Shown: piece after piece, positions 12,823 through 22,416 of the stretch
How the letters are laid out: each line of letters opens with the position of its first letter
How positions within the stretch are numbered: position 1 is the stretch's first letter
IMG/VR virus record: IMGVR_UViG_3300034122_001663
Coordinates: 1 to 64,000 of that record
Strand: one strand, 5' to 3'
Length of the DNA: 64,000 nt
Source of the DNA: a virus
Position numbers and translations under genes: made by a program
Notes under the pieces: generated by a model
What the model was told of the DNA's origin: nothing
The model's input: the letters and a program-made list of their open reading frames with translations, nothing else
Databases searched by the model: none

Positions 12823-12849
12823 AAAAAAGCCGGGGTCATTTACCCCGGC
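12823..12849 (-). terminator. Rho-independent terminator
   Basis: Read on the minus strand it is GCCGGGG-TAAATGA-CCCCGGC followed by six T residues, 25 bases beyond the stop of the gene at 12874. This is a strong intrinsic terminator that isolates that gene from the early array. Confidence 0.9.
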
Positions 12850-12873
12850 CGATATTTAAAAGTCCTTATATTT

Positions 12874-13179
12874 CTAAGATTCCTTTTTACGCTTGTACGC
12901 GAGGGTTGCGTTCATTGCTTTTTTGAATGCTTCTTCGTCTGGCAACTCATATGCCAGTTCTTTTTTGGCTGAAGTCACAAAATCACGCACTTCAAACGGA
13001 TCAGTATTCTTTTCAGCCATCCCAAGAGCCCTATCTTTAATTGCTTCAAGAGCTTCGACCCGTTTTTGGCGTGTACCGGCGTCCATCCCTGGAATCAAAT
13101 ACGTTATTGTTTCACTATAGCGCCCATGTTTTCTAGATTTGTCAACAATAGAATGTTGACATATCAAATAATCAGGCAA
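12874..13179 (-). CDS. Hypothetical protein, about 101 aa
   Basis: This leftward gene has its own terminator. The reading frame looks coding from about PDYLICQHSIVDKSRKHGRY, and I place the start at a TTG (13179) preceded by AAAGG. An ATG at MDAGTRQKRVEALEAIKDRA is an alternative. The C-terminal half is a charged helix ending in KRKKES. It is divergent from the first structural gene, with overlapping 5' regions, and could be a regulator, but no DNA-binding motif is clear. Confidence 0.6.
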   Translation of the reverse strand: MPDYLICQHSIVDKSRKHGRYSETITYLIPGMDAGTRQKRVEALEAIKDRALGMAEKNTDPFEVRDFVTSAKKELAYELPDEEAFKKAMNATLAYKRKKES

Positions 13180-13184
13180 TAAAC
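13156..13184 (+). promoter_or_regulatory. Candidate rightward promoter
   Basis: A perfect TTGACA is followed after 17 bases by ATAAAC, just ahead of the ATG at 13195. The -10 element is weak. It lies inside the 5' end of the divergent gene, so the two genes may interfere with each other. Confidence 0.4.
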
Positions 13185-13194
13185 CTTTAATTAC

Positions 13195-16100
13195 ATGACT
13201 CCTGAGCAATACGCGTACTATCAACAACCTCAGCAGCAAGAAGAAGGTGGATTGCTTGACTTTTTGGGTAAAGCCGCCCTTGCAGCAGGTGCTGTAGCCG
13301 GCGGTATTGCTGGAACACGCTACTTAAGGGGTCGTATGGCCCAGCAGGCCCCTCCGCGTGAAGCTAAACGCCCTGGCGCACCCAACTATGAGGCGGTGCG
13401 GCGTGCGGCTGCAACTCAAATGCCGGAGAACCCAAAGGTAACAAGGTCACAAACACCACCATCCCCTGGCTCCACTGCCGACCGAGTGCGTCGCATGGAG
13501 CAAATCACCCGTGAAGCCCGTGCTGAGCGGATGCCCGGGGTAATTCAGACCGACCTTGCCTCATTAGTTGCACAAACCGGTGCTCCTTCCCCGTCATTAA
13601 GCGCTGTACCCGTCAGTGCCACACCCGTACGCCCAGTCACCGGACCGATTGTGACTGATTTGTCACGTTTACAAGGTCAAGCAACTGAATTACCGTCTAC
13701 TTACTACAGTCGTCAACCAGGTTCTTTTGCAGACATCACTTCTGCACAACGTGAAATTACTGGTGTCAATGCAGCAGAGCGTTTGTCACAAGATCCAGAG
13801 TTATTGTCGCTTGTTCGTCAACAAAAAGCAGAAGAGCTGTCAGAAGCCCGCAGTATGCAGGCAAAAGCTCAAGCTGAGTACCGTAACTTAATTCGTGATA
13901 CAGCAGAAGAAAAAGTTTTAGAGCCACTCCGTGCTACACCTAAAAACTTCCTACAAGAACGCCTGGAACAATCTGGATATGTTCCCACGCAAGTTGAAAA
14001 ACAACAATCAACTGCTGCGGTAATTTCCGATCAATCAGTTAATGCCGTTTACTCTGCAGAAGATCAACAAACAGGGCGAGTAAAACAACAACTTCAACGT
14101 AATGAGGATGTTGACCTGTCCAGGGTTGACCTTCTGGAGGACATGGCAGAAGCTGACCGTCAAGCCATGATTCAAAATGCAACTCCATCTGAAATGATTG
14201 GATATGAAGCAGATGCTCCAATTAATCGAGTTGCTGCACAACTTCCAGATGGTCTTCCTGTTGATCAGGCAGAAGATTGGGGATTAAACGTACTTGATCT
14301 TCAAAACAAACAATCTTTTCGTATTTCCCCCAGGGCTTTAAGCCAAGAAGAAATTGGTGATCCCCTGGCACAACAAGCGCGTCAATATTTACGTGCAAAA
14401 GAAATTGATACAGATTTTGATTACTCTGCGGAGAATAAAATTCAAGCAGCACAAGTTCAAGATCGTGTAGAAAAAGCAAGAACTCTTCAAGCGCAAGCCG
14501 AACAAATTCTTGCTGACATCAGGAATGAAAATCAACTGCCACGCGAGCAATTGTCACCCGAACAATTTGCCGCAGAATTTAACAAAACTTACAGAGAAGA
14601 ATTAAACGATCAATTACAACTTGTTGACAATGCTCGCCAACGCGCTGAATTACGCGATGCGCCAACTACAAATTTAGGTGAAGACATTGATTCTTTATTG
14701 ACAGGTGGCGCTGTTCCAATTGAAACCACCATGCGCGGCAAAGCTTTGCGTGGTGGTAAACCTGGTGTTACTGGCGATGTTGTTTATCAAGATGCGGCTG
14801 GTGAGTTTGTTTCTGCCGATACAGGGTTAAAAACCAGGTTAAAACAAGGTACGGAATATAAAATAAAAGCACAACTTTTAAATGAACTTAATAGAGCTTC
14901 CGATGAAGACCTAACGGAATTGATTACAATGGGCCAGCAGGCCTCAATGAATCAATATCTAAAAAATCTTGTAACATCTAAATATACAAAATATGGCGCA
15001 ACTCAACAATTAAACTTGCCTGTTCAATCTGTTGATCCTGAAAAAACTTTTGGTAGTGCATTTGATGAAGAACTTGCCAGAATGGCGTCTGAAGTTTTGC
15101 GTACTAGGGCATCCAAAAGAGCAGAACCTACGTCTTTACAGTTAGATGCTTTGGATCGCTCCAGGGCTGCTGTTGCTGCCTCGCAAGAGGTATTGCAGCA
15201 AGCTCGTAATCTGCGCCCAACGGTTCCCTCTGGACCTGCACAAGACGTAGCTCGTTCAATGGAAACGTTAAGGCGCGGAATGATTGTTGATCCTTCTGAG
15301 CCACTCCCCGTGCTTCCGAGTGTCACTCAACTTAGAACTGGGTATACCACTGACGAAGACCTTGGCCCAATCCTGGGAGCTGCTGATGTTTATACAGGAG
15401 CTGCCGCCGAAGCTGCTGGCCCTGTAATTTTTACAGGCAAAAGCAAAGCAAATAGCGTCATTCGTCAACCACGCATTACTGGCGCCATTAAAACGCCAAC
15501 AGGTCGTTATTTAACTCAAGACAATCCCGATGTCTTGGGTACTGTTTACAACGTTGCAGGTACTCGAGCAAACCGTGCAATTTCAACTCAAGTCGAAGCA
15601 AATGCCCAGGCTTTCTTGGCAGACGCTTTGACGGGCGGTCTTCAAGCAAAAGTTATTGCATCTCCGGAAAGGTTTGTAACTCCAACAAGAACGCCATTAA
15701 GGCAATTAGAACTTTTACCTGATCCTGGTGAATCAGCCCAAGTATCGCGCAGGTCTCCGTTACGTCTTAAGTCAACGCTCGGCCTCCCTGGTCAAGATCC
15801 CAGCAAACGTACCCTTTATGCGCAATATCAACCGGGGCGTAGTGCGTTAACTCCTTTAAGCCCGTTCATTGGTGATATGCCCGGCGGCACCGTGGTTGTT
15901 CAACCAACAACAAGTGTTACCCCTGGTGTCCGCCGTGACATTGGAGCCCCTTCTGAAAGTTTGAATTTAACTCGCCGTGGCGAGAAAGCTCGTTATTACA
16001 GCAATGAGCCACAAGAATTTTTTGTGACTGGATTAGAGCCTGCCCCAATTGGTCCATTAACGCAGTCCCCAGGTTTGTCTCGTATTGGCGGTTGGACAGA

Positions 16101-16329
16101 ACAAGTAGTAATGGGCGCTGGTTTACAGCCGGTTATTCAAACTACTACTCAAGGACAAAACATTGCTTATCCACGGATGGATAAACTTGTTACAGCAGAA
16201 GGCTTCCGTGGTGGTAAAGTTACCAACATCCCACCGTATGGCATTGATCCTGGTGCTGAAGATTGGAGGAATGACCTTATGCGATCTGCGTATAGGCGCG
16301 GTGGACCAATTCGCACTTACCAAGGATAA
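13195..16329 (+). CDS. Large putative internal virion protein, 1044 aa
   Basis: This protein starts MTPEQYAYYQQPQQQEEGGL and has one hydrophobic Gly/Ala segment at about residues 20-45 (LLDFLGKAALAAGAVAGGIA). The rest is Gln/Ala/Arg-rich, with long predicted helical and coiled-coil stretches between residues 180 and 450. The Gly/Tyr-rich C-terminus ends in RRGGPIRTYQG. No enzymatic motif is visible. Size, a single membrane-type helix and its position as first gene of the structural block suggest an ejection or internal core protein; this is inference. Confidence 0.75.
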   Translation: MTPEQYAYYQQPQQQEEGGLLDFLGKAALAAGAVAGGIAGTRYLRGRMAQQAPPREAKRPGAPNYEAVRRAAATQMPENPKVTRSQTPPSPGSTADRVRRMEQITREARAERMPGVIQTDLASLVAQTGAPSPSLSAVPVSATPVRPVTGPIVTDLSRLQGQATELPSTYYSRQPGSFADITSAQREITGVNAAERLSQDPELLSLVRQQKAEELSEARSMQAKAQAEYRNLIRDTAEEKVLEPLRATPKNFLQERLEQSGYVPTQVEKQQSTAAVISDQSVNAVYSAEDQQTGRVKQQLQRNEDVDLSRVDLLEDMAEADRQAMIQNATPSEMIGYEADAPINRVAAQLPDGLPVDQAEDWGLNVLDLQNKQSFRISPRALSQEEIGDPLAQQARQYLRAKEIDTDFDYSAENKIQAAQVQDRVEKARTLQAQAEQILADIRNENQLPREQLSPEQFAAEFNKTYREELNDQLQLVDNARQRAELRDAPTTNLGEDIDSLLTGGAVPIETTMRGKALRGGKPGVTGDVVYQDAAGEFVSADTGLKTRLKQGTEYKIKAQLLNELNRASDEDLTELITMGQQASMNQYLKNLVTSKYTKYGATQQLNLPVQSVDPEKTFGSAFDEELARMASEVLRTRASKRAEPTSLQLDALDRSRAAVAASQEVLQQARNLRPTVPSGPAQDVARSMETLRRGMIVDPSEPLPVLPSVTQLRTGYTTDEDLGPILGAADVYTGAAAEAAGPVIFTGKSKANSVIRQPRITGAIKTPTGRYLTQDNPDVLGTVYNVAGTRANRAISTQVEANAQAFLADALTGGLQAKVIASPERFVTPTRTPLRQLELLPDPGESAQVSRRSPLRLKSTLGLPGQDPSKRTLYAQYQPGRSALTPLSPFIGDMPGGTVVVQPTTSVTPGVRRDIGAPSESLNLTRRGEKARYYSNEPQEFFVTGLEPAPIGPLTQSPGLSRIGGWTEQVVMGAGLQPVIQTTTQGQNIAYPRMDKLVTAEGFRGGKVTNIPPYGIDPGAEDWRNDLMRSAYRRGGPIRTYQG

Positions 16330-16361
16330 TTTCGGTAAAGTTAAAACAATCTCTTAAAACA

Positions 16362-16586
16362 ATGGCTGAAAAAAAGAAAAACAAAAAGTGGATCCAAGGC
16401 GCTGACATCAAAGAAGGCGCCTTTACAGCTAAAGCCAAAAAGAAAGGCATTACTTCTGCCCAGCTCCAGGAGAATGTTCTTTCCAATCCGGATAAGTACG
16501 ACGAAAAAACGGTGAAGCAAGCACGGCTTCGCCAAACGTTGGTAGGATTAAAGAAGAAAAAAGACCAGAAGAAATCTGAAGGCTGA
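16362..16586 (+). CDS. Small Lys-rich protein, 74 aa
   Basis: About one third of the residues are Lys or Arg (MAEKKKNKKWIQGADIKEGA at the start, KKKKDQKKSEG at the end). Such basic small proteins in structural clusters often bind packaged DNA, but there is no direct evidence. The stop overlaps the next ATG (TGATGG). Confidence 0.7.
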   Translation: MAEKKKNKKWIQGADIKEGAFTAKAKKKGITSAQLQENVLSNPDKYDEKTVKQARLRQTLVGLKKKKDQKKSEG

Positions 16587-17239
16587 TGGCAAAAGATGAC
16601 AGGCTTGATCTAGGTCGTTACATTCAAAACCCATTTAATCGCCGTGGTGAAATTGCCAAACGATTAGATTTTGACGACTTGTTTCGCTCCGAAGCGGAAA
16701 CCGGCCAGTATCCCTGGAACCCATCAAGGTTTGGTCAACAAGATTTAATGCGTCGTGCCATGACGCGTAAGATCACCTTAAACCCGGATCTTGACTTTGT
16801 TGGTAATACACCATTCTTTGATGACAACAGCAAAGTAACCGAAGCATATGACATGTTTGGCCTAGGGACGTTTGATCGTCCTACTGCTTACGATTTTGAA
16901 GAAGGTCGACCAAAAACTGCGCAGCGCCCCCAGGACCAACCTGACTTCAATCCTCAATGGATTGAAGCATACAAACTTAGTCCAACACTAAATCCAAGTA
17001 AGGTCGCTAAGAATCCAATGCCACGGATGCGTAATCCGGATCCTAATGGATACTTAATGGCAATGGCAGAAAAACGTGCGGAGAACGAGGTTAAGGATAA
17101 ACCGTCAATTGCTCAACTTCTTGATCGTAAAGGCGTCATGAAATCAATGCCGGTCAAGGAAGAAGAAAAAGAAGGCGAGGACACTGTCGACGAAGAATCA
17201 GTTGAAACAAATACCTCCCCCGGCAAAACACTTAAATAA
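16586..17239 (+). CDS. Putative virion protein, 217 aa
   Basis: This starts MAKDDRLDLGRYIQNPFNRR. It is Asp/Pro/Arg-rich and probably extended, with a strongly acidic end (KEEEKEGEDTVDEESVETNT). No domain is recognised. It is translationally coupled to the Lys-rich gene before it. Confidence 0.7.
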   Translation: MAKDDRLDLGRYIQNPFNRRGEIAKRLDFDDLFRSEAETGQYPWNPSRFGQQDLMRRAMTRKITLNPDLDFVGNTPFFDDNSKVTEAYDMFGLGTFDRPTAYDFEEGRPKTAQRPQDQPDFNPQWIEAYKLSPTLNPSKVAKNPMPRMRNPDPNGYLMAMAEKRAENEVKDKPSIAQLLDRKGVMKSMPVKEEEKEGEDTVDEESVETNTSPGKTLK

Positions 17240-17273
17240 CTGATCGTAAAATAAGCAAATAAGAAGTATAAAA

Positions 17274-17885
17274 ATGTTGGGACTAGCTGGAAGAATTGGG
17301 GCTGCATTGCAAGGTGTTAAAAACGCCCCTGTTATCCAGCAACGTCTCGCTGGTGGCGGCAAAGAATTGTTGGGACATTCTGCGCTCGGCGGTTTGTGGT
17401 CAGGTGCATCCACTGCAATGTTTACAGGCAATCCGGTTGCAGGACTTGCGGTTGGCGCAGCCGATGCCCTGTTAAGTGCGGGTGCGGCCAAGCAACTTGG
17501 TAAAATTAATCCCAAGCTTGCGGGTAAATACTACACCGTTACTCCACCGGGTAGCAAGGTTAGCCATCAAGAATATCGACCAAGTGGTCCTCAGTCTGCA
17601 TTGATGATTGGTACATCGATTGCAGCACCAATGCTTGTGGAACCTATTTTTGCTTCCAGTCAAATTGCAGGTTTATCTCAACAGGAACTTCAACAGCTAT
17701 CTGCAGAACCAGTTGTAATGGATCAAACGGCAACTGCTGAACAACAATTAATGCAGCGCCAAGCAATGAATCCTGGAAGCCAAGAAGCATTATCACCTGG
17801 GACGATGTTTCAAATGCAAGGCGTCGAATCAAGTCTTTTCCGTGGCGCCATTGATCCATATGCACTGACCAGGGGGGCAATGTAA
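17274..17885 (+). CDS. Putative virion protein with Gly/Ala membrane-like segments, 203 aa
   Basis: Residues 40-75 (ALGGLWSGASTAMFTGNPVA, then GLAVGAADALLSAGAA) form a hydrophobic helical hairpin, and the C-terminus is Gln/Met-rich. This composition is typical of phage proteins that insert in membranes during DNA ejection. The function is inferred from composition and position only. Its stop overlaps the next start (TAATG). Confidence 0.65.
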   Translation: MLGLAGRIGAALQGVKNAPVIQQRLAGGGKELLGHSALGGLWSGASTAMFTGNPVAGLAVGAADALLSAGAAKQLGKINPKLAGKYYTVTPPGSKVSHQEYRPSGPQSALMIGTSIAAPMLVEPIFASSQIAGLSQQELQQLSAEPVVMDQTATAEQQLMQRQAMNPGSQEALSPGTMFQMQGVESSLFRGAIDPYALTRGAM

Positions 17886-18913
17886 TGAAGAAAGAAAATC
17901 TTGTACAACAACTTGGAAGCATCTGGGAAGACATCAAACTTGGTGCACGTAAAGCCGATGTAATTCAAGCTGGCCAAAAAGGTGTGTACACAAAAAGTGC
18001 CCCAGGTACCAGCGCAGGAGGTGCAAATGCTGCATATAAACCCGGTGCATCTTCTGTTGGATCGGGACTTGGTTACGGCCAAAGTATTCTTGATCCACGT
18101 TTTAAACAATCGTTAGCAGCAGAAGGTGTGACCCTCCGTGGCACACCAGCGCAGTTCTTAGGTGCTTATACCTCACGTCTCGTTGTGGACGCCGCTAATG
18201 ACGGCACACGTACCTACATGTGGCGTTACAATCACCCGCTTGCCGTATCGCAGGCAGGTGTTGGTTTAGGCATTAATGAAAAGGTAATTCCCTCCCCCAC
18301 AATTCGTGCTGCCACTGCACTTGCAATTGCTGCTCCAGCTATTTCAGCCGCTGGCACATTTGACATTACTAATCCAGAAGAGCAGTTTCGGCCTGAGGGG
18401 TACGCTCAATCTTATTCACCAAAAGGCGCAGAGGATAGGCGTCAAACCGGACAACCTGTTCAAGAAATGTTTGAACGTTTCTTTTTAGGGCGTACTGGTG
18501 ATCCGTTGAAATATGAAACAGCAAAACAAGACATTCCAAGTCTTACTCCCCAGCGTTACGGTAACTACATGAATTACTTGTACAACGATAAGGGCCTGCT
18601 TGGTCTTGGTATTATCAAAGGAACCACAGAAAACCTACAAGGTAATCCCGAAGTTCGCATGCTTGGATTTCCAGTTACCTTACCAATGGTTGGCGGCTTT
18701 ACTGCAGGTACTCTTGCTGCACGGCAGGCGGCTATTGCTTTGAATCGACCAGGTACTTCACCAGTTAAGAAATTATTGGGAACCATTGCCGCAGCAGCAG
18801 GTGGCTCAGTGGCTGGTGTTGCGGCAGGCAATCTTACCAATGCCGCAATTGCTGCAGGCAATCGACCACAACTGCCTACAACTTCTGAGTATTCTTCTTA
18901 CACTCCTCAGTGA
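17885..18913 (+). CDS. Putative virion protein, 342 aa
   Basis: This starts MKKENLVQQLGSIWEDIKLG. A central Ala-rich segment (IRAATALAIAAPAISAAGTF) and a C-terminal Gly/Ala helix (GTIAAAAGGSVAGVAAGNLT) could be membrane-active. No known domain. It is coupled to the 203-aa gene and probably part of the same particle-associated set. Confidence 0.65.
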   Translation: MKKENLVQQLGSIWEDIKLGARKADVIQAGQKGVYTKSAPGTSAGGANAAYKPGASSVGSGLGYGQSILDPRFKQSLAAEGVTLRGTPAQFLGAYTSRLVVDAANDGTRTYMWRYNHPLAVSQAGVGLGINEKVIPSPTIRAATALAIAAPAISAAGTFDITNPEEQFRPEGYAQSYSPKGAEDRRQTGQPVQEMFERFFLGRTGDPLKYETAKQDIPSLTPQRYGNYMNYLYNDKGLLGLGIIKGTTENLQGNPEVRMLGFPVTLPMVGGFTAGTLAARQAAIALNRPGTSPVKKLLGTIAAAAGGSVAGVAAGNLTNAAIAAGNRPQLPTTSEYSSYTPQ

Positions 18914-18954
18914 AATAGCAGTGATAGAATTTAGCAATAACAAATATTCCAATA

Positions 18955-19971
18955 ATGGCAAACGTTACAGGAAGCGGCGGTGCTTCTATGGATCCAGGGG
19001 ACCTGCAACGTCGGATGCAACAGGACCCTGGCTTTCTTCAACAAATCATGAATTACCTTGGCGGGGGCGGTGCTTCCCAGCCGGGTGTTCAAGTTACTGG
19101 TGGTGGGGCAAGTAGCACTCGTCAAGGGTTTCCTATTACGGGCGGCGGTGGTGGCGGTGCGCAAGTTACCGGATCTACTTTTGGAACTGCCGGAGCAAAT
19201 GCAGCCCCAGGGACGGGAGGAGGCGCCTCTTCTATTCCTCCGATGGGTGCAGCTGGTGGTGGCGGCAGTGGACGCCCTCCTGTGACAGGTGCGGGCGTTT
19301 CAGCATCCCCCCCTGGCGGAAATAGCGGACCCGGTATTAACCTTGCCGGGATGCGTGATCAAGCAAGGGCAAGTCAGTTGGGTCAGTCTGTTTTACAGAA
19401 CACCGGTAGAACAACTTTACGTGGTGCAGGATTAGCACTCGCTGGTAAATACGGCCCCTTGATTGGTGGTGGCCTTGCTCTTGCACAAGGTGATGTACTT
19501 GGTGCGGCCGGTACTGTTGCTGGTGGTTTACTTGGTGGTGCTGTTGGCGGACCCGTTGGTTCCATCATTGGTGCCACAATTGGTGGCGGCGCGACTAAAG
19601 CTCTTGCCGGTGGTGCTGCCAAAGCTGTTGAAGCAGTAACTGGCGCAAAACGTGAAGCAGGACAATCTGGGATTCTTGGTGGTGCCATCCCCGGTCTTAC
19701 CACGGGCGATCTTCAAGCAGCTGAAGCACTTCGTAGTGGCAACGTCAAAACTGCTGAACAAATGCTTCCGCTTTATCAACAGTATCGCGGCGTTGACATG
19801 CAGAACCAAATGCAGCTCAACCAACAACTTGGTCAACTCACTGGCGCATTAAACCGTCAGATGTACGCTGCACAACTTGCAGGCGGTGCACAGCAACAGG
19901 CTGGTCAAACAGTGCGCGATATTCTTGCTTCTTCTAATCCTTATGCTGCTTCCGTCTTTAGGGCTGGTTGA
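18955..19971 (+). CDS. Gly-rich putative internal virion protein, 338 aa
   Basis: The first 130 residues are a low-complexity Gly/Ser/Thr linker with several VTGGGA-type repeats. Residues about 155-225 (LALAGKYGPLIGGGLALAQG, then GGLLGGAVGGPVGSIIGATI) form two Gly-zipper hydrophobic helices. The C-terminus is a Gln-rich helix. Gly-zipper segments are common in phage and toxin proteins that cross membranes. The function is inferred. Confidence 0.65.
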   Translation: MANVTGSGGASMDPGDLQRRMQQDPGFLQQIMNYLGGGGASQPGVQVTGGGASSTRQGFPITGGGGGGAQVTGSTFGTAGANAAPGTGGGASSIPPMGAAGGGGSGRPPVTGAGVSASPPGGNSGPGINLAGMRDQARASQLGQSVLQNTGRTTLRGAGLALAGKYGPLIGGGLALAQGDVLGAAGTVAGGLLGGAVGGPVGSIIGATIGGGATKALAGGAAKAVEAVTGAKREAGQSGILGGAIPGLTTGDLQAAEALRSGNVKTAEQMLPLYQQYRGVDMQNQMQLNQQLGQLTGALNRQMYAAQLAGGAQQQAGQTVRDILASSNPYAASVFRAG

Positions 19972-19973
19972 TC

Positions 19974-20393
19974 ATGACCCAATCACCTTTTGATTTAACA
20001 AAATTTAGAAGTGACCTTGATCAACTTAAGGGTTTAACTCCTGAGCAGCAAGATTTTGTTTTAAAGCGTTTATATCCAGAAAGGTCTCCAGACTCGGAGC
20101 TGTTTGGAGGATTGCTGGAGCGAGTGGAACGTTTAAACAGTACAGAAGAAATCAGCAAACGCTTAACTCTTGCAAATGAACTTGACAAAGATCGCATGAG
20201 GGAAGCTGGTAAATACAAAGCCCTGTTTGATTTACCAAATACGCTGATCAACGCATACTCTGTTCCCTCCAGGATTCAAGCCCAAGGTGCAGCTGATATT
20301 GCGCAAATGATGTCCCAGGGTGCTGCAAACATTCCTCAGTTGACAAACTATCAACGCGGTTCGTTTAACTTCAGTCCGAATCGTTATTTCTAA
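19974..20393 (+). CDS. Hypothetical protein, 139 aa
   Basis: This starts MTQSPFDLTKFRSDLDQLKG. It is helical and charged, with LTPEQQDFVLKRLYPE near the N-terminus, and ends SFNFSPNRYF. The ATG at 19974 lies three bases after the upstream stop. No family is recognised; it is probably a virion component given its neighbours. Confidence 0.65.
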   Translation: MTQSPFDLTKFRSDLDQLKGLTPEQQDFVLKRLYPERSPDSELFGGLLERVERLNSTEEISKRLTLANELDKDRMREAGKYKALFDLPNTLINAYSVPSRIQAQGAADIAQMMSQGAANIPQLTNYQRGSFNFSPNRYF

Positions 20394-20417
20394 TGTGAAT
20401 GACAGTAGACTGTAGAA

Positions 20418-21005
20418 ATGGAATTTCCCAACTATCTTTCTTCTTTTAGCAACACAAACTTTAATTCGTTTACCCCAGTTGCTTTTGGTGAAAATACAGG
20501 GAGTTTAAGCAAAGGAGTAAGTAAAAGAGGAAAAATGGCTTTTGATCCGATTACATTAGGTTTGGCTGGCGGAAGCGCACTTGCTTCTCTATTTGGCGCA
20601 AATAGAGCAGCTGATACGCAAGCACAAGTTGCCAATGCAAAGATGAGGCTTGGGGCCGACCAGCTCAAATGGCAGGTGATGCTTGGCCGCGAACAAGGAT
20701 ATGGCCAAGCTGCCCAGGAAATGGCAGGCCGCACCGCACAAGGCACCTGGATGCCAGACCTGGAACTTGGCAGGCAGATGTTTGCGAAGAAGTTTGAACG
20801 GGGCCCACTTGCTGAAATGGAATCAGCTACTTTATCTGATCGTGCTCGCCGTGGTTTTGCCCTTGAAAATTCTCTTGAAGCACGCGAGCAAAGTCAAAGA
20901 GAAAACAGGGCTGCGTTAAATCGTTCCCTGGCTGAAAAAGAAGCCGTTATGGCTGGCATGTTTGGTCCCATTGCTAGACCTAATTTGAGCACAACGTTCG
21001 TTTGA
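20418..21005 (+). CDS. Putative internal virion protein (gp14-like layout), up to 195 aa
   Basis: From residue 40 the protein reads MAFDPITLGLAGGSALASLF, a hydrophobic Gly/Ala helix followed by a long Gln/Ala/Arg-rich helix. This is the layout of the small internal virion protein of podoviruses. The internal ATG at 20535 has a good AGAGG ribosome site, so the mature product may be only 156 aa; the upstream 39 residues lack such a site. Confidence 0.6.
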   Translation: MEFPNYLSSFSNTNFNSFTPVAFGENTGSLSKGVSKRGKMAFDPITLGLAGGSALASLFGANRAADTQAQVANAKMRLGADQLKWQVMLGREQGYGQAAQEMAGRTAQGTWMPDLELGRQMFAKKFERGPLAEMESATLSDRARRGFALENSLEAREQSQRENRAALNRSLAEKEAVMAGMFGPIARPNLSTTFV

Positions 21006-21015
21006 GGATTAAATC

Positions 21016-21909
21016 ATGGGTGGCGGCGGCACTAGGGTTGAATACAAATCCCCTGAAATTCCAAGGGACAATACTTTTGCTGAGTATTTAAAGTACCAGC
21101 AAGAAAGAGAGGCGCGTGCAGAGCAGCGTGCTGATACGGAAAAAGCAGAACAAAAAGCAGCCGCCGAGGCACGTAAATCATCTGGTGCAGCTGCATACTC
21201 CGGAATGCGTTCCGGAATTGAATCTCAACTTCGTCAGGGTTTAATTTCGTACAACGATGCAGCGTCACAATTACGTGATTATGCATCCAAATATGATCTT
21301 TCTCCACCGGAGCAAGACGTTGCCGGATTGACGGATATCTATACGAAAGAACTCCTCCCTGGTCGGCGTGCCACAGGCATTACGTCTGCGTATAAAGAAG
21401 TATTGGGTCGAGAGGCTAAAGAAGAAGAAAAAACAGAAGCACTGGAACGTTTTAATCAGGGCTACTACAGTACCGTCCAAGATCTTCGAGATTCTCTTGC
21501 AAAGAGTACTGAGTATCAAGATAAGTTCAACAATAGCTATCTTGATAACTACTACGACACAATGTATGGCAAGCAGGCGACTGACGCTGCTGGCAAGAAA
21601 ACAGGACAACGTACTTTTAAATTTGACAAAAATTTTCTTCCTACTTACGCAGACGCAACCAAAGCAAGGGCTGGGGTCCAGCTGCCAAACTTTGCTGATA
21701 GCTTCACGGGGACTCCCAGTGAAATTGAAGAGAACCTACAAAACGTACGTGACACCCGCAAGTATCTTTACAGCGCCGGGTTGACCAACCTTCAAGGGGA
21801 GATCGACAAAGAAACCCAGAAGTTGAAAAATGAAGGCTCCAAAGAAGTTGCCAAGATTAATTCCTTTGGCAGTGTGGCATCAAACCTTGTTTCTGGTTTC
21901 TGGAGCTAA
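21016..21909 (+). CDS. Putative virion protein with DUF4214-like segment, 297 aa
   Basis: Residues 135-175 (YKEVLGREAKEEEKTEALER, then FNQGYYSTVQDLRDSLAKS, TEYQDKF) match the DUF4214 repeat pattern: L-G-R, then a helix, then L-x-x-S-x-E-Y. DUF4214 is frequent in cyanobacterial surface and linker proteins. The N-terminus is a charged coiled coil. The role in the virion is not known. Confidence 0.65.
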   Translation: MGGGGTRVEYKSPEIPRDNTFAEYLKYQQEREARAEQRADTEKAEQKAAAEARKSSGAAAYSGMRSGIESQLRQGLISYNDAASQLRDYASKYDLSPPEQDVAGLTDIYTKELLPGRRATGITSAYKEVLGREAKEEEKTEALERFNQGYYSTVQDLRDSLAKSTEYQDKFNNSYLDNYYDTMYGKQATDAAGKKTGQRTFKFDKNFLPTYADATKARAGVQLPNFADSFTGTPSEIEENLQNVRDTRKYLYSAGLTNLQGEIDKETQKLKNEGSKEVAKINSFGSVASNLVSGFWS

Positions 21910-21965
21910 TCTATTTCCAGTTAAATTACCCTTGTTATAATCGTTTTAGTCCGCAAGATATTTAG

Positions 21966-22142
21966 ATGTCTGCCACTCCTACTGGTCAAGATCCTAACGA
22001 CAACTATTTTGACATCAACAAGTTTGAGCAGTTACTTGAACGGCTTGAAGGTTCTAAGGGTCGTCAACAGCGCCAAAAATCCCTTGAAAGCCGCCGTGAC
22101 ATTTATGCTCAAGGTTTGGCTTCAATGATGTCCAATTTCTGA
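21966..22142 (+). CDS. Hypothetical protein, 58 aa
   Basis: This starts MSATPTGQDPNDNYFDINKF. The pattern D-x-(Y/W)-F-D-(I/L)-(N/D)-K-(F/Y) is shared with the next gene at 22168, so the two may be paralogues. It is preceded by GTTATAATCG, a -10-like element. The function is unknown. Confidence 0.65.
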   Translation: MSATPTGQDPNDNYFDINKFEQLLERLEGSKGRQQRQKSLESRRDIYAQGLASMMSNF

Positions 22143-22167
22143 TTTTTTCTTGTAAACTATCTAAGCC

Positions 22168-22416
22168 ATGACAAGCAGTGTACCCTCTGGTCAAACAGAC
22201 GTTGACGACTGGTTTGATCTAGACAAGTACCGCCAGGCTGCTGGTGTGGCTTACGAATTTTCCAAGAAAAAAATGGAGACTGCTGGTGAACAAGAACGTG
22301 AAACCATCGGTAAGGGCGCAGAAGAACAACGTAGCTCTGCCGAACAAGGCCAGCAGTTCAAGCAACGCGACGAAGAGCGGGATTACGGGCAGGCCCAACG
22401 AGCTTATCGATATTGA
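22168..22416 (+). CDS. Hypothetical Gln/Glu-rich protein, 82 aa
   Basis: This contains DVDDWFDLDKYRQAAGVAYE, similar to the previous gene, then a charged coiled coil. Its 3' half overlaps the terminase small subunit candidate in the +1 frame. It could be a separate protein or the first half of a frameshift product. Confidence 0.6.
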   Translation: MTSSVPSGQTDVDDWFDLDKYRQAAGVAYEFSKKKMETAGEQERETIGKGAEEQRSSAEQGQQFKQRDEERDYGQAQRAYRY